Shown: positions 52,186-61,512, counted from the stretch's first letter. The stretch is DNA of 64,000 bases from Bacillota bacterium (GCA_029907475.1 JARYLU010000010.1:20851-84850), one strand, 5' to 3'. A program made the numbers and translations. The notes: a model not told the origin generated them from the sequence alone.

Positions 52186-53763
52186 ATGACTGCGAAGTTT
52201 GCGAGATTTCTTACTGCGGTTTTGGTTCTTTTGATGGTTGTGGGACTGGCGGGTGCAGCCTGGGCATCGGAACCGGTGCCGGGCGCAGAAATCACTGAAC
52301 CTCAGGTTCCGGGGACAACGATTATTTATAATAATGTGAAGTTGTGGATTGGTCAGAATAAGGCAGTGGTAAACGGCGAGTCGAAAACTCTGGACACGGC
52401 TCCGATGCTGTATGAGGACCGCACGATGGTGCCCCTGCGGTTCATTGCCGAATCCCTGGGGGCCAATGTACAGTGGGATCCCGCGGAGCAAAAGATAATG
52501 ATAGCTACTGGGGGTGAGTCAGGTCCTGCCGAAAAAACACAATTTGACGTAATTCTTAAAATTGGCCAGAATCAGGCGTTCGTCAACAGCGAGCCGAAGA
52601 CTTTGGACGTGCCTCCGATGCTGTATAAGGGCCGCACCATGGTGCCCCTGCGGTTTATCGCCGAGGCTCTGGGAGCTGATGTCCAGTGGGATCCTGCAGA
52701 GCAGTGCGTAACTATCACCTTGCGGCTAATGCCCATAGATGCTTTTATCACTGCCACCACCAAGGGCTTCAACGCAGAAATTAAGGCTGCTATGCAGGAA
52801 GCAGCTCGGCAAGCAAAGATAAAGCTCGCTGAGGCTGAGCCGGTTGAGGTCATAGGTAAAGAATCCCAGTTGACGAAGCCCAACGTCAAAGTTGTCAGCA
52901 TTGCCATTCAAGGCGCAGATACCCTTACCATTGAGCAATTGGCAAAAGGGGCTGACGTGCTCTTTACCTTTCTGCAACTACCTGAGGGCTCCGAGCTCTC
53001 TTCGGGGTTCTACGTCATTCGCATTTCAGGCGATCCCAAAGCTAATAAGTGGGTGGCTCAGTTCAAGAACATGGATGGAAAAGTAGTCCTGGAGAAGCCG
53101 GCTGAAGTAGGAGCAGGAGCCCGTGCTCTCCCTGGTGGCAAGGTCAAAGTGACTGTAAAGATCAGCTTTCCTGGCCCGACAGTGACATTAGACATCCACT
53201 GGAATTCGGCTTCTATCCAAACTGCTTTTGGAATAGGTAATGGTGGTCCTGATACAACGCCCTTGCTGGAAGCAGGACAGAAAGTCGTGCAGGCTGTAGA
53301 AAAATATGCCGTCTCTGTTAATGATGCCCTTACTCAAGCAGCAAAAAAGTATGAAAATGGTATTTTAGATGGATGGATGTCTAGCTCCAGGGGTGATGAC
53401 CTTTTAGTAGCGCATACAGTTTTTGAAGGTGTGAATGACCTCACTATTGAGGAACTGACAAAAGGTCAGGATGTCTTTTTCGGCTACTTCCGGACTCCAA
53501 AAGGTTCCAAACTTCCAGCTGGCTTTTACAAGGTTCGCATTGTGCAAGAATCCGGTCGGTGGCTCGGACGCTTCGTGAATGATAAAGGCGAAGTGGTTTA
53601 TGAAGGACCAGCAGAAGTTACGGCAGGAGGAGATATAGTCAAAAGCTTCTGGAATGGTTGGTTTACACATGATGTTGGCCTGAATTCTGTTACGGGAGAC
53701 TATCATTGGATTGACCGCAAGGGAAGGGAACATTCTATTGAGATAACAATTACAGTAGAGTAG
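52186..53763 (+). CDS. Secreted stalk-domain protein with a duplicated unknown domain
   Basis: A 525-residue secreted protein (signal peptide residues 1-28, ending AAWAS). Residues 45-108 and 118-180 are two copper-amine-oxidase-N 'stalk' units, each with (T)LDxxPMLYxxRTMVPLRFIAEaLGAxVQWDPAEQ. The rest is a new-looking internal duplication. A helix (about 187-215 and 360-393) is followed by a beta-rich segment of about 80 residues (about 235-312 and 405-483); the copies share DxLTIEqLxKGxDVxFxxx, GSxLxxGFYxxRI and GxVVxExPAEV. I recognise no enzyme motif. It probably acts at the cell surface. The ribosome site is GAAAGGAG. Confidence 0.85.
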   Translation: MTAKFARFLTAVLVLLMVVGLAGAAWASEPVPGAEITEPQVPGTTIIYNNVKLWIGQNKAVVNGESKTLDTAPMLYEDRTMVPLRFIAESLGANVQWDPAEQKIMIATGGESGPAEKTQFDVILKIGQNQAFVNSEPKTLDVPPMLYKGRTMVPLRFIAEALGADVQWDPAEQCVTITLRLMPIDAFITATTKGFNAEIKAAMQEAARQAKIKLAEAEPVEVIGKESQLTKPNVKVVSIAIQGADTLTIEQLAKGADVLFTFLQLPEGSELSSGFYVIRISGDPKANKWVAQFKNMDGKVVLEKPAEVGAGARALPGGKVKVTVKISFPGPTVTLDIHWNSASIQTAFGIGNGGPDTTPLLEAGQKVVQAVEKYAVSVNDALTQAAKKYENGILDGWMSSSRGDDLLVAHTVFEGVNDLTIEELTKGQDVFFGYFRTPKGSKLPAGFYKVRIVQESGRWLGRFVNDKGEVVYEGPAEVTAGGDIVKSFWNGWFTHDVGLNSVTGDYHWIDRKGREHSIEITITVE

Positions 53764-54087
53764 TACAAGATGACACCAGCATCGACTACCTGCTACTTGA
53801 GGTGGAGTTCTGCGAGTGTTCGGGGTGCCCAAAATCACCTTAAAACAAATAATGGGAGTTTTGCCATTAACCTGAAGGCTCAAACTGTAACCACTCCGAA
53901 TGATTAACTGGTATTTCATCTAATTTGCTGGTCAAAAAAGAGAAGAGCCGGCCGGCAAATTGAACCAAATGTTGATCAGATAATGTGGCTGGTTTAGAGC
54001 TTACTGTTGCGTAATTTTCTTTCCAGTTTGCGAAGATCTTTGGAAGTAAGCGCCTAATGCAAAAATGTACGTTGTGAATATATAAAC

Positions 54088-54123
54088 AATGAGAGAGCCT
54101 TATTTTAACAGGGCTCTCTCATT
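54088..54123. terminator. Long hairpin between convergent genes
   Basis: AATGAGAGAGCC (54088-54099) and GGCTCTCTCATT (54112-54123) form a perfect 12-bp stem with a 12-nt AU-rich loop. U-tracts are weak on both sides, so a bidirectional terminator is likely but not certain. Confidence 0.6.
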
Positions 54124-54144
54124 ATGAGTATAGATAAATAAATT

Positions 54145-54164
54145 GAGGGGGATTCTGCCCCCTC
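54145..54164 (-). terminator. Terminator downstream of the cysteine desulfurase
   Basis: GAGGGGG and CCCCCTC form a 7-bp GC stem with a 6-nt loop. On the minus strand it is followed by AATTTATTTAT. It lies about 70 bp after the desulfurase stop codon. Confidence 0.55.
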
Positions 54165-54233
54165 GTGCTCCTCCAGTTTTCTAAAAACCCGCCCCGTCGG
54201 CGGGCGGAAGCCCTTTCAGAAACGCAACGACAC

Positions 54234-55376
54234 TTAAGAGAGGTCTCTTGCCAGCTCTTCCATTGCTCGAATTGCCGTCTCGATTTCTTCCTCGGTATTA
54301 AAATACGAAAGGCTGAACCTGACAACCCCCTGCTTCGTGGTGCCCAGAGTCCGGTGGGCGAGTGCCGCGCAGTGAAGTCCCGCCCTTACCGCGATCTGGT
54401 AAACGCGGTCAAGCAGGAAAGCAACCTCCCCCGAATCGGCATTGCCCAGATTGACTGCGAGGGTCGGTGCCTGCGGCCCCGCCTGGGGGCCGTAAATCTT
54501 CAAGCCGGGAACTGCAGCCAGCCCTGCCCGCAGTCTTACCAGGAGGGACTCTTCCCGCTGCCGGATTTTTTCAAGCCCCTCCTCAAGTACAAAGGCGGCC
54601 CCTGCCCCCAAACCCGCAATTCCTACAGTGTTCACCGTACCGCTTTCGTACATTTCGGGCATGATATCGGGCTGGTCTTCGGAGTTAGAAGCGCTTCCGG
54701 TTCCTCCATGTTTAAGCGGGTCCAGCGAAATCCCTTCCCGGATATAGAGCCCGCCGGTGCCCGGGGGGCCGTATAGCCCTTTGTGGCCGGGAAAGGCAAG
54801 CAAATCGATATTAAGCTCATCTACATCGATGGAAAAGATTCCGGCTGTCTGGGCGGCATCCACCAGGAAGGCGATCCCGTGGTGCCGCGCGATTTTCCCG
54901 GCCTCGGCAATGGGAAGGAGGGTACCGGTCACATTGGAAGCATGGGTGAGGGCAATCAAACGGGTGTTGGATTTGATCCCTTTTTCCAGGTCGTCGGGGT
55001 CCAGTTCCCCCCGCTCACTGCAGGGCACAACCGTGTATTCCACCCCGGCCCGGGTGAGGGCCCTGAGGGGGCGGATCATGGAATTATGTTCCATGCTGCT
55101 GGTGAGAACATGGTCGCCGGATTTTAAAAAACCTTTGAGAGCCAGGTTCAAGGCCTCTGTGCAGTTCAGAGTAAAAACCACACGGGAGGGATTCCGGGCT
55201 CCAAAAAGCCGGGCGAGCAACTCCCGTGTCTGGTTAACGACGCGGCCCGCCGCGAGGGACATCTGATGCCCGCCCCGCCCGGGATTTGCGCCCTTTTCCC
55301 GCAAGGTCTCGACCATTGCCTTTTCGACACCAGGCGGTTTCGGCCAGGTAGTGGCTGCATTATCGAGATAGATCAC
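54234..55376 (-). CDS. Cysteine desulfurase-family aminotransferase class V protein
   Basis: The 380-residue PLP enzyme begins [14 protein letters not shown], has the aldimine lysine in FPGHKGLYGPPGTGGLYI, the SMEHNSMIRPL histidine region and a catalytic-loop cysteine in VRAGLHCAALAH. It belongs to the class-V desulfurase subfamily often linked to selenium metabolism and located near yedF/selD or parAB in Clostridia. It releases sulfur, and possibly selenium from selenocysteine, as a persulfide. Its ATG is within the last codons of parB (17-bp overlap), so it is coupled to parA-parB. Confidence 0.9.
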   Translation of the reverse strand: MIYLDNAATTWPKPPGVEKAMVETLREKGANPGRGGHQMSLAAGRVVNQTRELLARLFGARNPSRVVFTLNCTEALNLALKGFLKSGDHVLTSSMEHNSMIRPLRALTRAGVEYTVVPCSERGELDPDDLEKGIKSNTRLIALTHASNVTGTLLPIAEAGKIARHHGIAFLVDAAQTAGIFSIDVDELNIDLLAFPGHKGLYGPPGTGGLYIREGISLDPLKHGGTGSASNSEDQPDIMPEMYESGTVNTVGIAGLGAGAAFVLEEGLEKIRQREESLLVRLRAGLAAVPGLKIYGPQAGPQAPTLAVNLGNADSGEVAFLLDRVYQIAVRAGLHCAALAHRTLGTTKQGVVRFSLSYFNTEEEIETAIRAMEELARDLS

Positions 55377-56232
55377 CAGTAAACCACTCCAATAACCTGT
55401 CTAGTTCATCCTTGCTGTAAAATTCGATTTCGATTTTCCCACCCCGCGGCCCCGTCTTGATTCTTACCTTCGTCCCCAACAGCCGCTGCAGTTGGGCCTC
55501 TGCTTCGTCCAGTTCCGGATCGAGGCTTGCCCTCTTCTCTTTTGGACGGGCGGGGCCTGCCTGGGACCGGATCAGGCGCCGCGCCTCTTTTTCTGTCTCC
55601 CGGACCGAAAGCCCCCTGCTGACGATTTCTTGAGCGAGAGCACACTGCTGCTCCGGGCTGGGCAGTCCGAGCAGAACCTTGCCGTGGCCCGCACTTAAAA
55701 TCCCCCTCGCAAGGAGTTCCCTGGCCTCCTGGGGAAGCTGGAGCAGGCGGAGGGTATTGGCGATCAGCGACCTGCTCTTGCCGACCCGGGCGGCAATTTC
55801 CTCCTGGGTGAGGTGGAACTCCTCTACCAAACGCCTGTATGCCAGCGCCTCTTCAAGAGGATTCAAATCTTCCCGCTGCACATTTTCGACCAGCATCATT
55901 TCGCTGGAGGTGAGGTCATCAACCTTGCGGATGATCGCAGGAATGGTTTTGACTCCAGCCTGCTGACAGGCACGCCAGCGCCGTTCCCCGATAATTAATT
56001 CAAACTGGTCCTCGCCCAGCGGCCGGACCACGACAGGCTGCATCACCCCGTGGGCCTTAATAGAAGCGGCCAATTCAGAAAGCGTAGCTTCATCGAAATC
56101 CTGGCGTGCCTGAAAGGGGCCGGGCTTGATTTTCTCTACGGAGAGTTCAAGGATTTCCTCTCCTTCTCCAATCTCCTGGGGAACCGCCGGGATGAGGGCG
56201 CGCAGGCCCTTGCCGAGACCCTTATTTTTCAT
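55360..56232 (-). CDS. parB: Chromosome-partitioning protein ParB (Spo0J)
   Basis: ParB is a CTP-dependent clamp that loads at parS and spreads. The 290-residue protein has the N-terminal [14 protein letters not shown] that contacts ParA/SMC, the CTPase/ParB box ([14 protein letters not shown] and [14 protein letters not shown]), a helix-turn-helix ([20 protein letters not shown]) and a C-terminal dimerisation domain. It overlaps parA by 11 bp. The locus lies near oriC in most Firmicutes, and the bona fide parS nearby supports a chromosomal role. Confidence 0.96.
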   Translation of the reverse strand: MKNKGLGKGLRALIPAVPQEIGEGEEILELSVEKIKPGPFQARQDFDEATLSELAASIKAHGVMQPVVVRPLGEDQFELIIGERRWRACQQAGVKTIPAIIRKVDDLTSSEMMLVENVQREDLNPLEEALAYRRLVEEFHLTQEEIAARVGKSRSLIANTLRLLQLPQEARELLARGILSAGHGKVLLGLPSPEQQCALAQEIVSRGLSVRETEKEARRLIRSQAGPARPKEKRASLDPELDEAEAQLQRLLGTKVRIKTGPRGGKIEIEFYSKDELDRLLEWFTGDLSR

Positions 56233-56989
56233 TCTGAATCACTTCCTGGGCCAGTTCTTGATAAAGAAGAGCGCCACGGGAGCGGGAATCATAGGAAATT
56301 ACAGGCTTCCCGTGGCTCGGTGCCTCGCTGAGCCGGACGCTTCTGGGAATGATCGTCCGGAAGACCTTATCCCCGAAATAGTCTTTTACCTCTTCAACGA
56401 CCTGAATTGAAAGGTTGGTCCGGGCGTCAAACATCGTTAAAAGAACTCCCTCCAGTTCAAGCAGGGGATTAAGCCCCTGCTGAACGAGTTGAATGGTCCG
56501 CAGCAACTGCCCCAACCCTTCAAGCGCATAGTACTCACACTGAATGGGAATCAGTACCCGGTCCGCCGCGGTAAGGGCATTAATGGTTAACAGCCCGAGT
56601 GAGGGCGGGCAGTCGATAAAAATATAGTTGTAGCGGTCGCGCAAAGAACGAACCGCCTGGCGCAGTCTGGATTCGCGCCGGGAAAGATTGACAAGCTCGA
56701 TTTCCGCTCCGGCAAGATTGATTGTTGCCGGAATCAGGTCGAGGCCAGGCGTCTCGGTGGCCATGATTAGCTCTTCTGCAGTTGCTTCCCCCAGCAGGAG
56801 ATCGTAAATACAACGGGAAAGGCTTTCTCGCGCCACCCCGAGACCGCTTGTGGCATTACCCTGCGGGTCGATGTCAACCAGTAACACTTTTTTTTCTGCC
56901 ACCGCAAGGCACGCGCTCAAATTAACGGCTGTTGTTGTCTTTGCAACCCCGCCCTTTTGGTTTGCAATGGCAATAATCCGCGCTGCCAT
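56222..56989 (-). CDS. parA: Chromosome-partitioning ATPase ParA (Soj)
   Basis: ParA drives origin segregation and regulates DnaA. From the ATG at 56989 the protein has 255 residues: deviant Walker [17 protein letters not shown], Walker A' [16 protein letters not shown] and Walker B-like [12 protein letters not shown] longer frame upstream runs through the parS palindrome and is less likely to be translated; GGAG precedes the chosen ATG. It is first in the parA-parB-desulfurase operon. Confidence 0.95.
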   Translation of the reverse strand: MAARIIAIANQKGGVAKTTTAVNLSACLAVAEKKVLLVDIDPQGNATSGLGVARESLSRCIYDLLLGEATAEELIMATETPGLDLIPATINLAGAEIELVNLSRRESRLRQAVRSLRDRYNYIFIDCPPSLGLLTINALTAADRVLIPIQCEYYALEGLGQLLRTIQLVQQGLNPLLELEGVLLTMFDARTNLSIQVVEEVKDYFGDKVFRTIIPRSVRLSEAPSHGKPVISYDSRSRGALLYQELAQEVIQNEK

Positions 56990-57035
56990 GGTTAGCTCCG
57001 GCTGACCTGCCTTATCCTGGTTGTTTTGATGAGAA

Positions 57036-57051
57036 TGTTCCACGTGGAACA
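57036..57051. promoter_or_regulatory. parS centromere site
   Basis: TGTTCCACGTGGAACA is a perfect 16-bp palindrome and matches the Bacillus parS consensus TGTTNCACGTGAAACA at all but one position. It sits 47 bp upstream of the parA start codon. ParB should load here, and its binding may also affect parAB transcription. Confidence 0.92.
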
Positions 57052-57172
57052 TTGCCCGCGCCTTTTCCCGCTTTCTTTTATTCCACAGCAATAGTCAGGC
57101 CTCCTGCTCCCCGGCTGACCCAAAAATTTTTTAGTTCCCGGAGCTTTTTCCTCTAAAAATTATAGCACGAAA

Positions 57173-57188
57173 AAATCCCCGTGGAACA
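57173..57188. promoter_or_regulatory. Degenerate parS-like site
   Basis: This 16-mer matches the parS sequence at 57036 at 12 of 16 positions, with a complete right half (CGTGGAACA). It lies 122 bp further upstream of parA. It may be a weak or decayed second site; chance is also possible. Confidence 0.35.
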
Positions 57189-57221
57189 CATCGGAAACAA
57201 TTTTATTCCTAAAAAAGCATT

Positions 57222-57731
57222 TTACACCGCTAATCGGTTTACCAAAAAAGGGTTGTGAAAATCGGTCACGTCAAAAATATCCAGATAATTTGAGTCTGTC
57301 CCAATGAATAACAGCCACCTGCCGTTCCAATTGAACAGTGTCGCTTCGCCTTTGGTAGTCGCCGAAAGACGCTGCGACCAGAAGGGCGCGAGCTGTTCCA
57401 GATTGCCGAGGCGCAGCTTTAGCACCCCGGACGGGAACCTGAACCCGTAGAGAACCCCGTTTTCGATAGAGATAACCAGAGCAGAGTCGGGCTCTCCCGG
57501 CTCGGGGGCAAACCCCCAGGGCTCTCCGTTAAACAAAAGCGGCTGGCTGTAGCTCCTCCCGGTATCGTGAAACCAGGCGGGGATGATCACGCTGCCGGGA
57601 ACGTTCCCTTCTCTGTTCCGCGCCTGGGTGTAGCCGAAGGTCTGAACAAAGGTAACAGGCTCGGCCCATGCCGGGACAATTGCCGTAAGAATTAACAACG
57701 TTGCCAGAAACAAAGATAGAAACTTACGCAA
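57222..57731 (-). CDS. Secreted protein of unknown function, possibly a truncated beta-propeller
   Basis: A 169-residue protein with a clear signal peptide (residues 1-23, ending PAWA), preceded by CAGGAGGTGTTTG. The mature part has short beta-like units (VIIPAWFHDTGRSYSQPLLF, ATLFNWNGRWLLFIGTDSNY) that resemble blades of quinoprotein-type propellers. The protein stops after what looks like two or three blades, so it may be the surviving N-terminal part of a larger gene. No catalytic motif is visible. Confidence 0.6.
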   Translation of the reverse strand: MRKFLSLFLATLLILTAIVPAWAEPVTFVQTFGYTQARNREGNVPGSVIIPAWFHDTGRSYSQPLLFNGEPWGFAPEPGEPDSALVISIENGVLYGFRFPSGVLKLRLGNLEQLAPFWSQRLSATTKGEATLFNWNGRWLLFIGTDSNYLDIFDVTDFHNPFLVNRLAV

Positions 57732-57753
57732 GATTCAAACACCTCCTGAAGAA

Positions 57754-57782
57754 AAGAGAGCAGCAACGATCACTGCTCTCTT
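57754..57782 (-). terminator. Intrinsic terminator after the 232-residue stalk protein
   Basis: AAGAGAGCAG and CTGCTCTCTT form a perfect 10-bp stem with a 9-nt loop. On the minus strand the stem is followed by TTCTTC. It separates the stalk-protein gene from the secreted protein gene downstream. Confidence 0.75.
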
Positions 57783-57821
57783 AATAACATTCTGTTTTCA
57801 ACAATGGAATAATATTTTACT

Positions 57822-58520
57822 CTATCCTTCGCCACCGGGTATCTCATACCCAACTCCCCCATCTACCGGGGTCGTCCGCTTCGGGTGCACCGGCAGCTTC
57901 CCGGGCGGCCCCACCAGGACGCCCCGGTAGGTTTCGTCCCAGTCCACTGCGTAACCCGCGGCCTCGGCGACGAACCTGGCCGGAAGGAAGGTGCGCCCGT
58001 CCCGGATGACCGGGGCGACGTCCATAGCGACGGGCTTGCCGTCATTGAGCAGGACGTTGGAGCCGATCTTCAGAACGATCTCCACGGTCTTCGTCTCGTC
58101 TGCGGTCTTGATGCGGAGCTTCGCCGTCCGCTGCGCGCCGTCCCAGATAACGTCGCTGTCAGAGGCTCCCAGAGCGTAGGCCAGGTAGCGCATCGGAATG
58201 AACGTCCGGCTGTTCAGGATGAACGGGGCAACGTCGGCCTTTCTTTCGTAGCTCATCCGCTCCCTGGCAATTGCGTACTTGTCCAGCAGGTCGGGGCGGT
58301 ACTCCCAGAATTCGGTGCCCGTTGTAGTGGAGTAGTACCTGGTGTCTCCGACGGTGAAGACCGCCCACATGCCCTTCTCAGGGGGAGGAGGCGGAGGCAC
58401 CAGGGAAGCGTAAGAGATCCCGGGCTCCCCGGACAAGAAACCGTAAGAAGCAAGCGCAGTGCCGGCAACAGCCAGAATAAACAGTATGGTTAAAGACAAA
58501 GTAAGGGTTTTCTTTGTCAT
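57822..58520 (-). CDS. Secreted stalk-domain (copper-amine-oxidase-N) protein
   Basis: The 232-residue protein has a signal peptide (residues 1-24) and a proline-rich stretch (PPPPPPEKG, about 42-50). A single stalk domain formed of two halves follows: DVAPFILNSRTFIPMRYLAYALGASDSDVIWD (about 96-127) and DVAPVIRDGRTFLPARFVAEAAGYAVDWDE (about 167-196). About residues 30-80 are a less conserved region with TVGDTRYYSTT. No enzymatic domain remains. It may be a wall-binding accessory or an early-truncated member of the family. Its ribosome site is GGAAGGAGG. Confidence 0.82.
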   Translation of the reverse strand: MTKKTLTLSLTILFILAVAGTALASYGFLSGEPGISYASLVPPPPPPEKGMWAVFTVGDTRYYSTTTGTEFWEYRPDLLDKYAIARERMSYERKADVAPFILNSRTFIPMRYLAYALGASDSDVIWDGAQRTAKLRIKTADETKTVEIVLKIGSNVLLNDGKPVAMDVAPVIRDGRTFLPARFVAEAAGYAVDWDETYRGVLVGPPGKLPVHPKRTTPVDGGVGYEIPGGEG

Positions 58521-58571
58521 GAAAAAATCCTCCTTCCTTGAAAAAAACTACTTATATCCGCTTTTTTTGAT

Positions 58572-60537
58572 TTGCTTGTATTGACATCCAGAAAAAGAAT
58601 AGTCCAGGTCTGGAGCGGTTCCCGCAATGATATCTATGTAAAGCACGGCAGTATTTTTTACCATTATGACGGAAGCCGGTGGTCTGAGTGGACGCTGCCG
58701 GGATTCGAAGCAGCCGGTCAGCTGCTGGTGTCCTCGGCCCGGGACATTTACGCCCTGGCCAAGGACCAGACCATCCGCCACTATGATGGCGCAGGTTGGT
58801 CCCTCTATTCCGCCGGCGGGGACATGCTTTCCGGCCGGCAAATCAAACAGATCGGCCTGGACGCCGGCAAGCGCCTGTGGGTCCTCTACGATGAAAACCC
58901 CGATGAGATTGACGACGGGCAGATGGGCCTGGCCTATCAGGACGGCGGAGGCCAATGGCGGGAGACGGCGCTGCCCTTCATCACCACCAATATTGATCAA
59001 AACGAGCGCAGCAACGTCTTTGTCATGAACGGAAACAACATCTATATCATCCAAAGAATACACGGGCTCTTCCATTACGACGGCCAAAACTGGCGCGCCG
59101 TAACCGGCACCAGGGAAGAAGACGTCGTCTACGGCGGAGACATCAACGACAGCGGCCTGCAGCTGGTCACCGGCAATGCCTATGACAACCTGTTCGTGGC
59201 CGGGGGCCGGGGCCGGCTGTGGTACAGCGGCAGAGGCATATTTGTAGATGATCCCGGGCCAAGTCCGGGCCAGCCCGATGGCAACATCAGAACGGTCTCC
59301 ATCCGGATAGAAGGATACGATACTACCTTTGTACCCAAAACCAGCGTAACGGTGGATAATTTTGACCTGACACCCTACCTGGGACCGGCCTCCGGCTCTT
59401 CGGCCACGGAGAGCCAGGGATGGGGCCCGGACAGGCTGAAGAAGCCCACAGTGGCCCATGCCCACCGTCAGAGCATTGCTGCAGCGGGGTATAAGTTTTG
59501 ACCTGCAGGATTACGGCTGGGCCCTGTATATAGCCATGATCGGAGGGGACAGGGAGTTCGACCACCGGAGCACATCGGGCTGGATGTACCGGGTCAACGG
59601 CTGGCTGCCCAATTACGGCTGCCAGGCTTATGTATTAAAGGGTGGCGAAGATATCCTCTGGTATTTCGGTACCTATGGCTTTGATACCTGGGTTACGAAG
59701 ATCCAGTCGGACAAGACCAGCGTGCAAACAGGCCAAACCGTTGAGGTAACCCTGGAGGGAGTGGTGACACCCTATAGCTGGTCCGGTGACAGCTTTGGCC
59801 CAGATCAGCGAAAATTCATAGCCAACGCCACCATTTATGTGGACGGCAAACCCTACGAAATGGAGGGACAAGCCGTAAAGACCGATGAGAACGGCAAGGC
59901 TGTCTTGATCTTCAATAATCCCGGCACCTATAAAGTATCGGCGGAGAGATTTACCGGTGAGGGGCTCCGGGAGGGACATCGTCGGGCACTGGGCGCAAAA
60001 GGAAATCGAGTTCATGGCCGCGAAGGGCTATGTGGCCGGTGTGGGCGACAATAAATTTGTGCCAGATACCACCATCACCCGCGCCGAATTCACCGTCATC
60101 GTGGCCCGCATGGCCGGCCTGACGGCCAACCCGGGCGGGGCGGAGCGATTCAGCGACGTGCCTGCCGGCGCCTGGTACCGGGGTATGGTAGGCGCTGCTA
60201 CCGTCGCCGGCCTGGTTTACGGGACGGGCGAAAACAGCTTTGCACCGGACAAGCCCATCACCCGGGAGCAGATGGCAACCATGATGGCCCGGTTGATGGC
60301 CAAGAACGGCCTGAACATGACCGTCAGTGATCGCGAAGCGGTTGAGTTGCTGGCCGGCTTTAACGATGCCGCCGCCGTCTCCCCCTGGGCGCGCACCTCC
60401 GTAGCCCTGATGGCCAGGGAAAACTGATGCTCGGCCGGAAAAGCGGCCAGTTTGTGCCGCTGGGCAATGCCACCCGGGCAGAAGCCACGGTGGTGCTCTA
60501 CCGGTTGCTGCAAAAGTTGCCGCAGTTGGGGAAATAA
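58572..60537 (+). pseudogene. S-layer protein remnant: propeller, DUF4430 and SLH domains, frameshifted
   Basis: Four reading frames in succession rebuild one protein. From 58572: YDG-containing propeller repeats, then the first half of a DUF4430 domain (SIRIEGYDTTFVPKTSVTVD and LTPYLGPASGSSATESQGWG). A shift near 59490 leads to the second half (DLQDYGWALYIAMIGGDREF and STSGWMYRVNGWLPNYGCQAY). A second shift near 59960 leads to SLH domains (DIVGHWAQKEIEFMAAKGYV and FAPDKPITREQMATMMARLM). A third near 60425 leads to the last SLH half, ending at TAA 60535-60537. The 5' end also lacks a signal peptide and ribosome site. It was a wall-anchored protein and is now decayed. Confidence 0.85.
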
Positions 60538-60553
60538 GCAGGGATCGGGCTGA

Positions 60554-60595
60554 AACGCCTGACGGGAGCGGGTATCATCCCGCTCCCGTGGCGTT
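60554..60595 (+). terminator. Long hairpin after the S-layer remnant
   Basis: AACGCC and ACGGGAGCGGG (60554-60572) pair with CCCGCTCCCGT and GGCGTT (60579-60595), giving a 17-bp stem with a 2-nt bulge and a 6-nt loop. There is no U-tract. It lies 17 bp after the old stop codon and is probably a relic terminator. The following 220 bp to 60819 show nothing recognisable. Confidence 0.6.
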
Positions 60596-60819
60596 ATGTA
60601 TTAAAACAGGCAAAGGCTGGCCCTGCGGTTACCTTCAGGTGGTCAGGCACAAAAGTTCTAATTCATTGATCCTGGACAAAGCAATAAGAGGGGTTGAGTT
60701 AGAGACGATTTTCATTTTCCAAGAACTCATTGACTGTTGACAAATCTTCATCTAACTCATGGACATCGTAGTTAAGGGATATATTGTTTCAATCCGAATG
60801 CGACAACTCTATGCACCAG

Positions 60820-61083
60820 TCAGCTTTCGCGTAAATGCTCTTTTACCCATGAGGTAATTAAGTCGGAATATTTGACGCCTCTTTTCTTTGCCAGTTGGCG
60901 TAGACGATTCTCATCATCTTCTTCTAGTTTTAATGAAACAACAAGGTTGCCCTTCCTGATAAACTTGACTTCTTTTGCTTCTTCAAGTTCGCCGGCAAAA
61001 TCGGCCAGAGAATGTTTTTCCCAAAACTCTCTAGCTTCCTGGAAAGTAGAGAAGTCAGGTATTTTTTTATTTTCTTTACTCAT
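60820..61083 (-). CDS. BrnA-like CopG-family antitoxin
   Basis: An 87-residue protein starting at MSKENKKIPDFSTFQEAREF, with the WEKHSLADF segment typical of BrnA-type antitoxins and a C-terminal ribbon-helix-helix-like region (VVSLKLEEDDENRLRQLAKK). Its ATG overlaps the 3' end of a BrnT-like toxin gene. Antitoxins of this type neutralise BrnT and repress the operon. As the adjacent toxin is frameshifted, this is now probably an orphan antitoxin. Confidence 0.82.
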   Translation of the reverse strand: MSKENKKIPDFSTFQEAREFWEKHSLADFAGELEEAKEVKFIRKGNLVVSLKLEEDDENRLRQLAKKRGVKYSDLITSWVKEHLRES

Positions 61084-61368
61084 TGTTAGAGTGCCTCCGG
61101 TAATATTTTTGTTCATCGTGATCCATATCACGGGCAGTTACCACCATGGCTCTGCCTCTCTTAAAGTAAATGAACATGACGAAAAGGAACGGCCTGATTC
61201 GGTACGTCCGAGGGCATAGTAAATGGGGTTTATACCCTTGGATGGTTGCTTACTTTTGATAATCAGAGGTTTGCCAAAACAGACTTCTTCAACCTCTTCT
61301 GGTGTTGTATTATGTCTCGCGATATGTTCAATTATATCATTATTCCAAACAAATTCGGAAATGTTCAT
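61076..61368 (-). pseudogene. BrnT-like toxin gene with a frameshift
   Basis: The frame from the ATG at 61368 encodes ISEFVWNNDIIEHIARHNTTPEEV and YYALGRTESGR, the N-terminal two-thirds of a BrnT ribonuclease-type toxin, and then terminates early at 61138. One frame over, the expected C-terminus is intact: FVMFIYFKRGRAMVVTARDM, then DEQKYYRR, ending at TAA 61076-61078 overlapping the antitoxin start as usual for brnT-brnA. A missing T in the run TTTT after CGTTCC explains the shift. It is either a real inactivating mutation or a sequence error. Confidence 0.75.
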
Positions 61369-61512
61369 TTGGATCCCCACATTTTTTCAAGTCATATTCG
61401 ATAAAATATCGTGATATCATCCTTTCTTGTGGAACCGGATAACCTTTTCTCTTTCTCTGTATTGGCCATAAAATACCTTTACCCCGGTTTTTTTCTGCGG
61501 ATTCAAGGTGAC

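Larger units (their letters stand above)
53764..54233. other. Intergenic region with two hairpins
   Basis: 470 bp, AT-rich, without a recognisable gene. It contains the long hairpin at 54088-54123 and the GC hairpin at 54145-54164. The convergent genes on either side make this a natural place for terminators. Confidence 0.55.

Noticed and set aside
58548..59465. A 305-codon minus-strand open frame opposite the S-layer remnant
   Set aside because: The plus strand has recognisable propeller and DUF4430 sequence; the minus frame has no family features.
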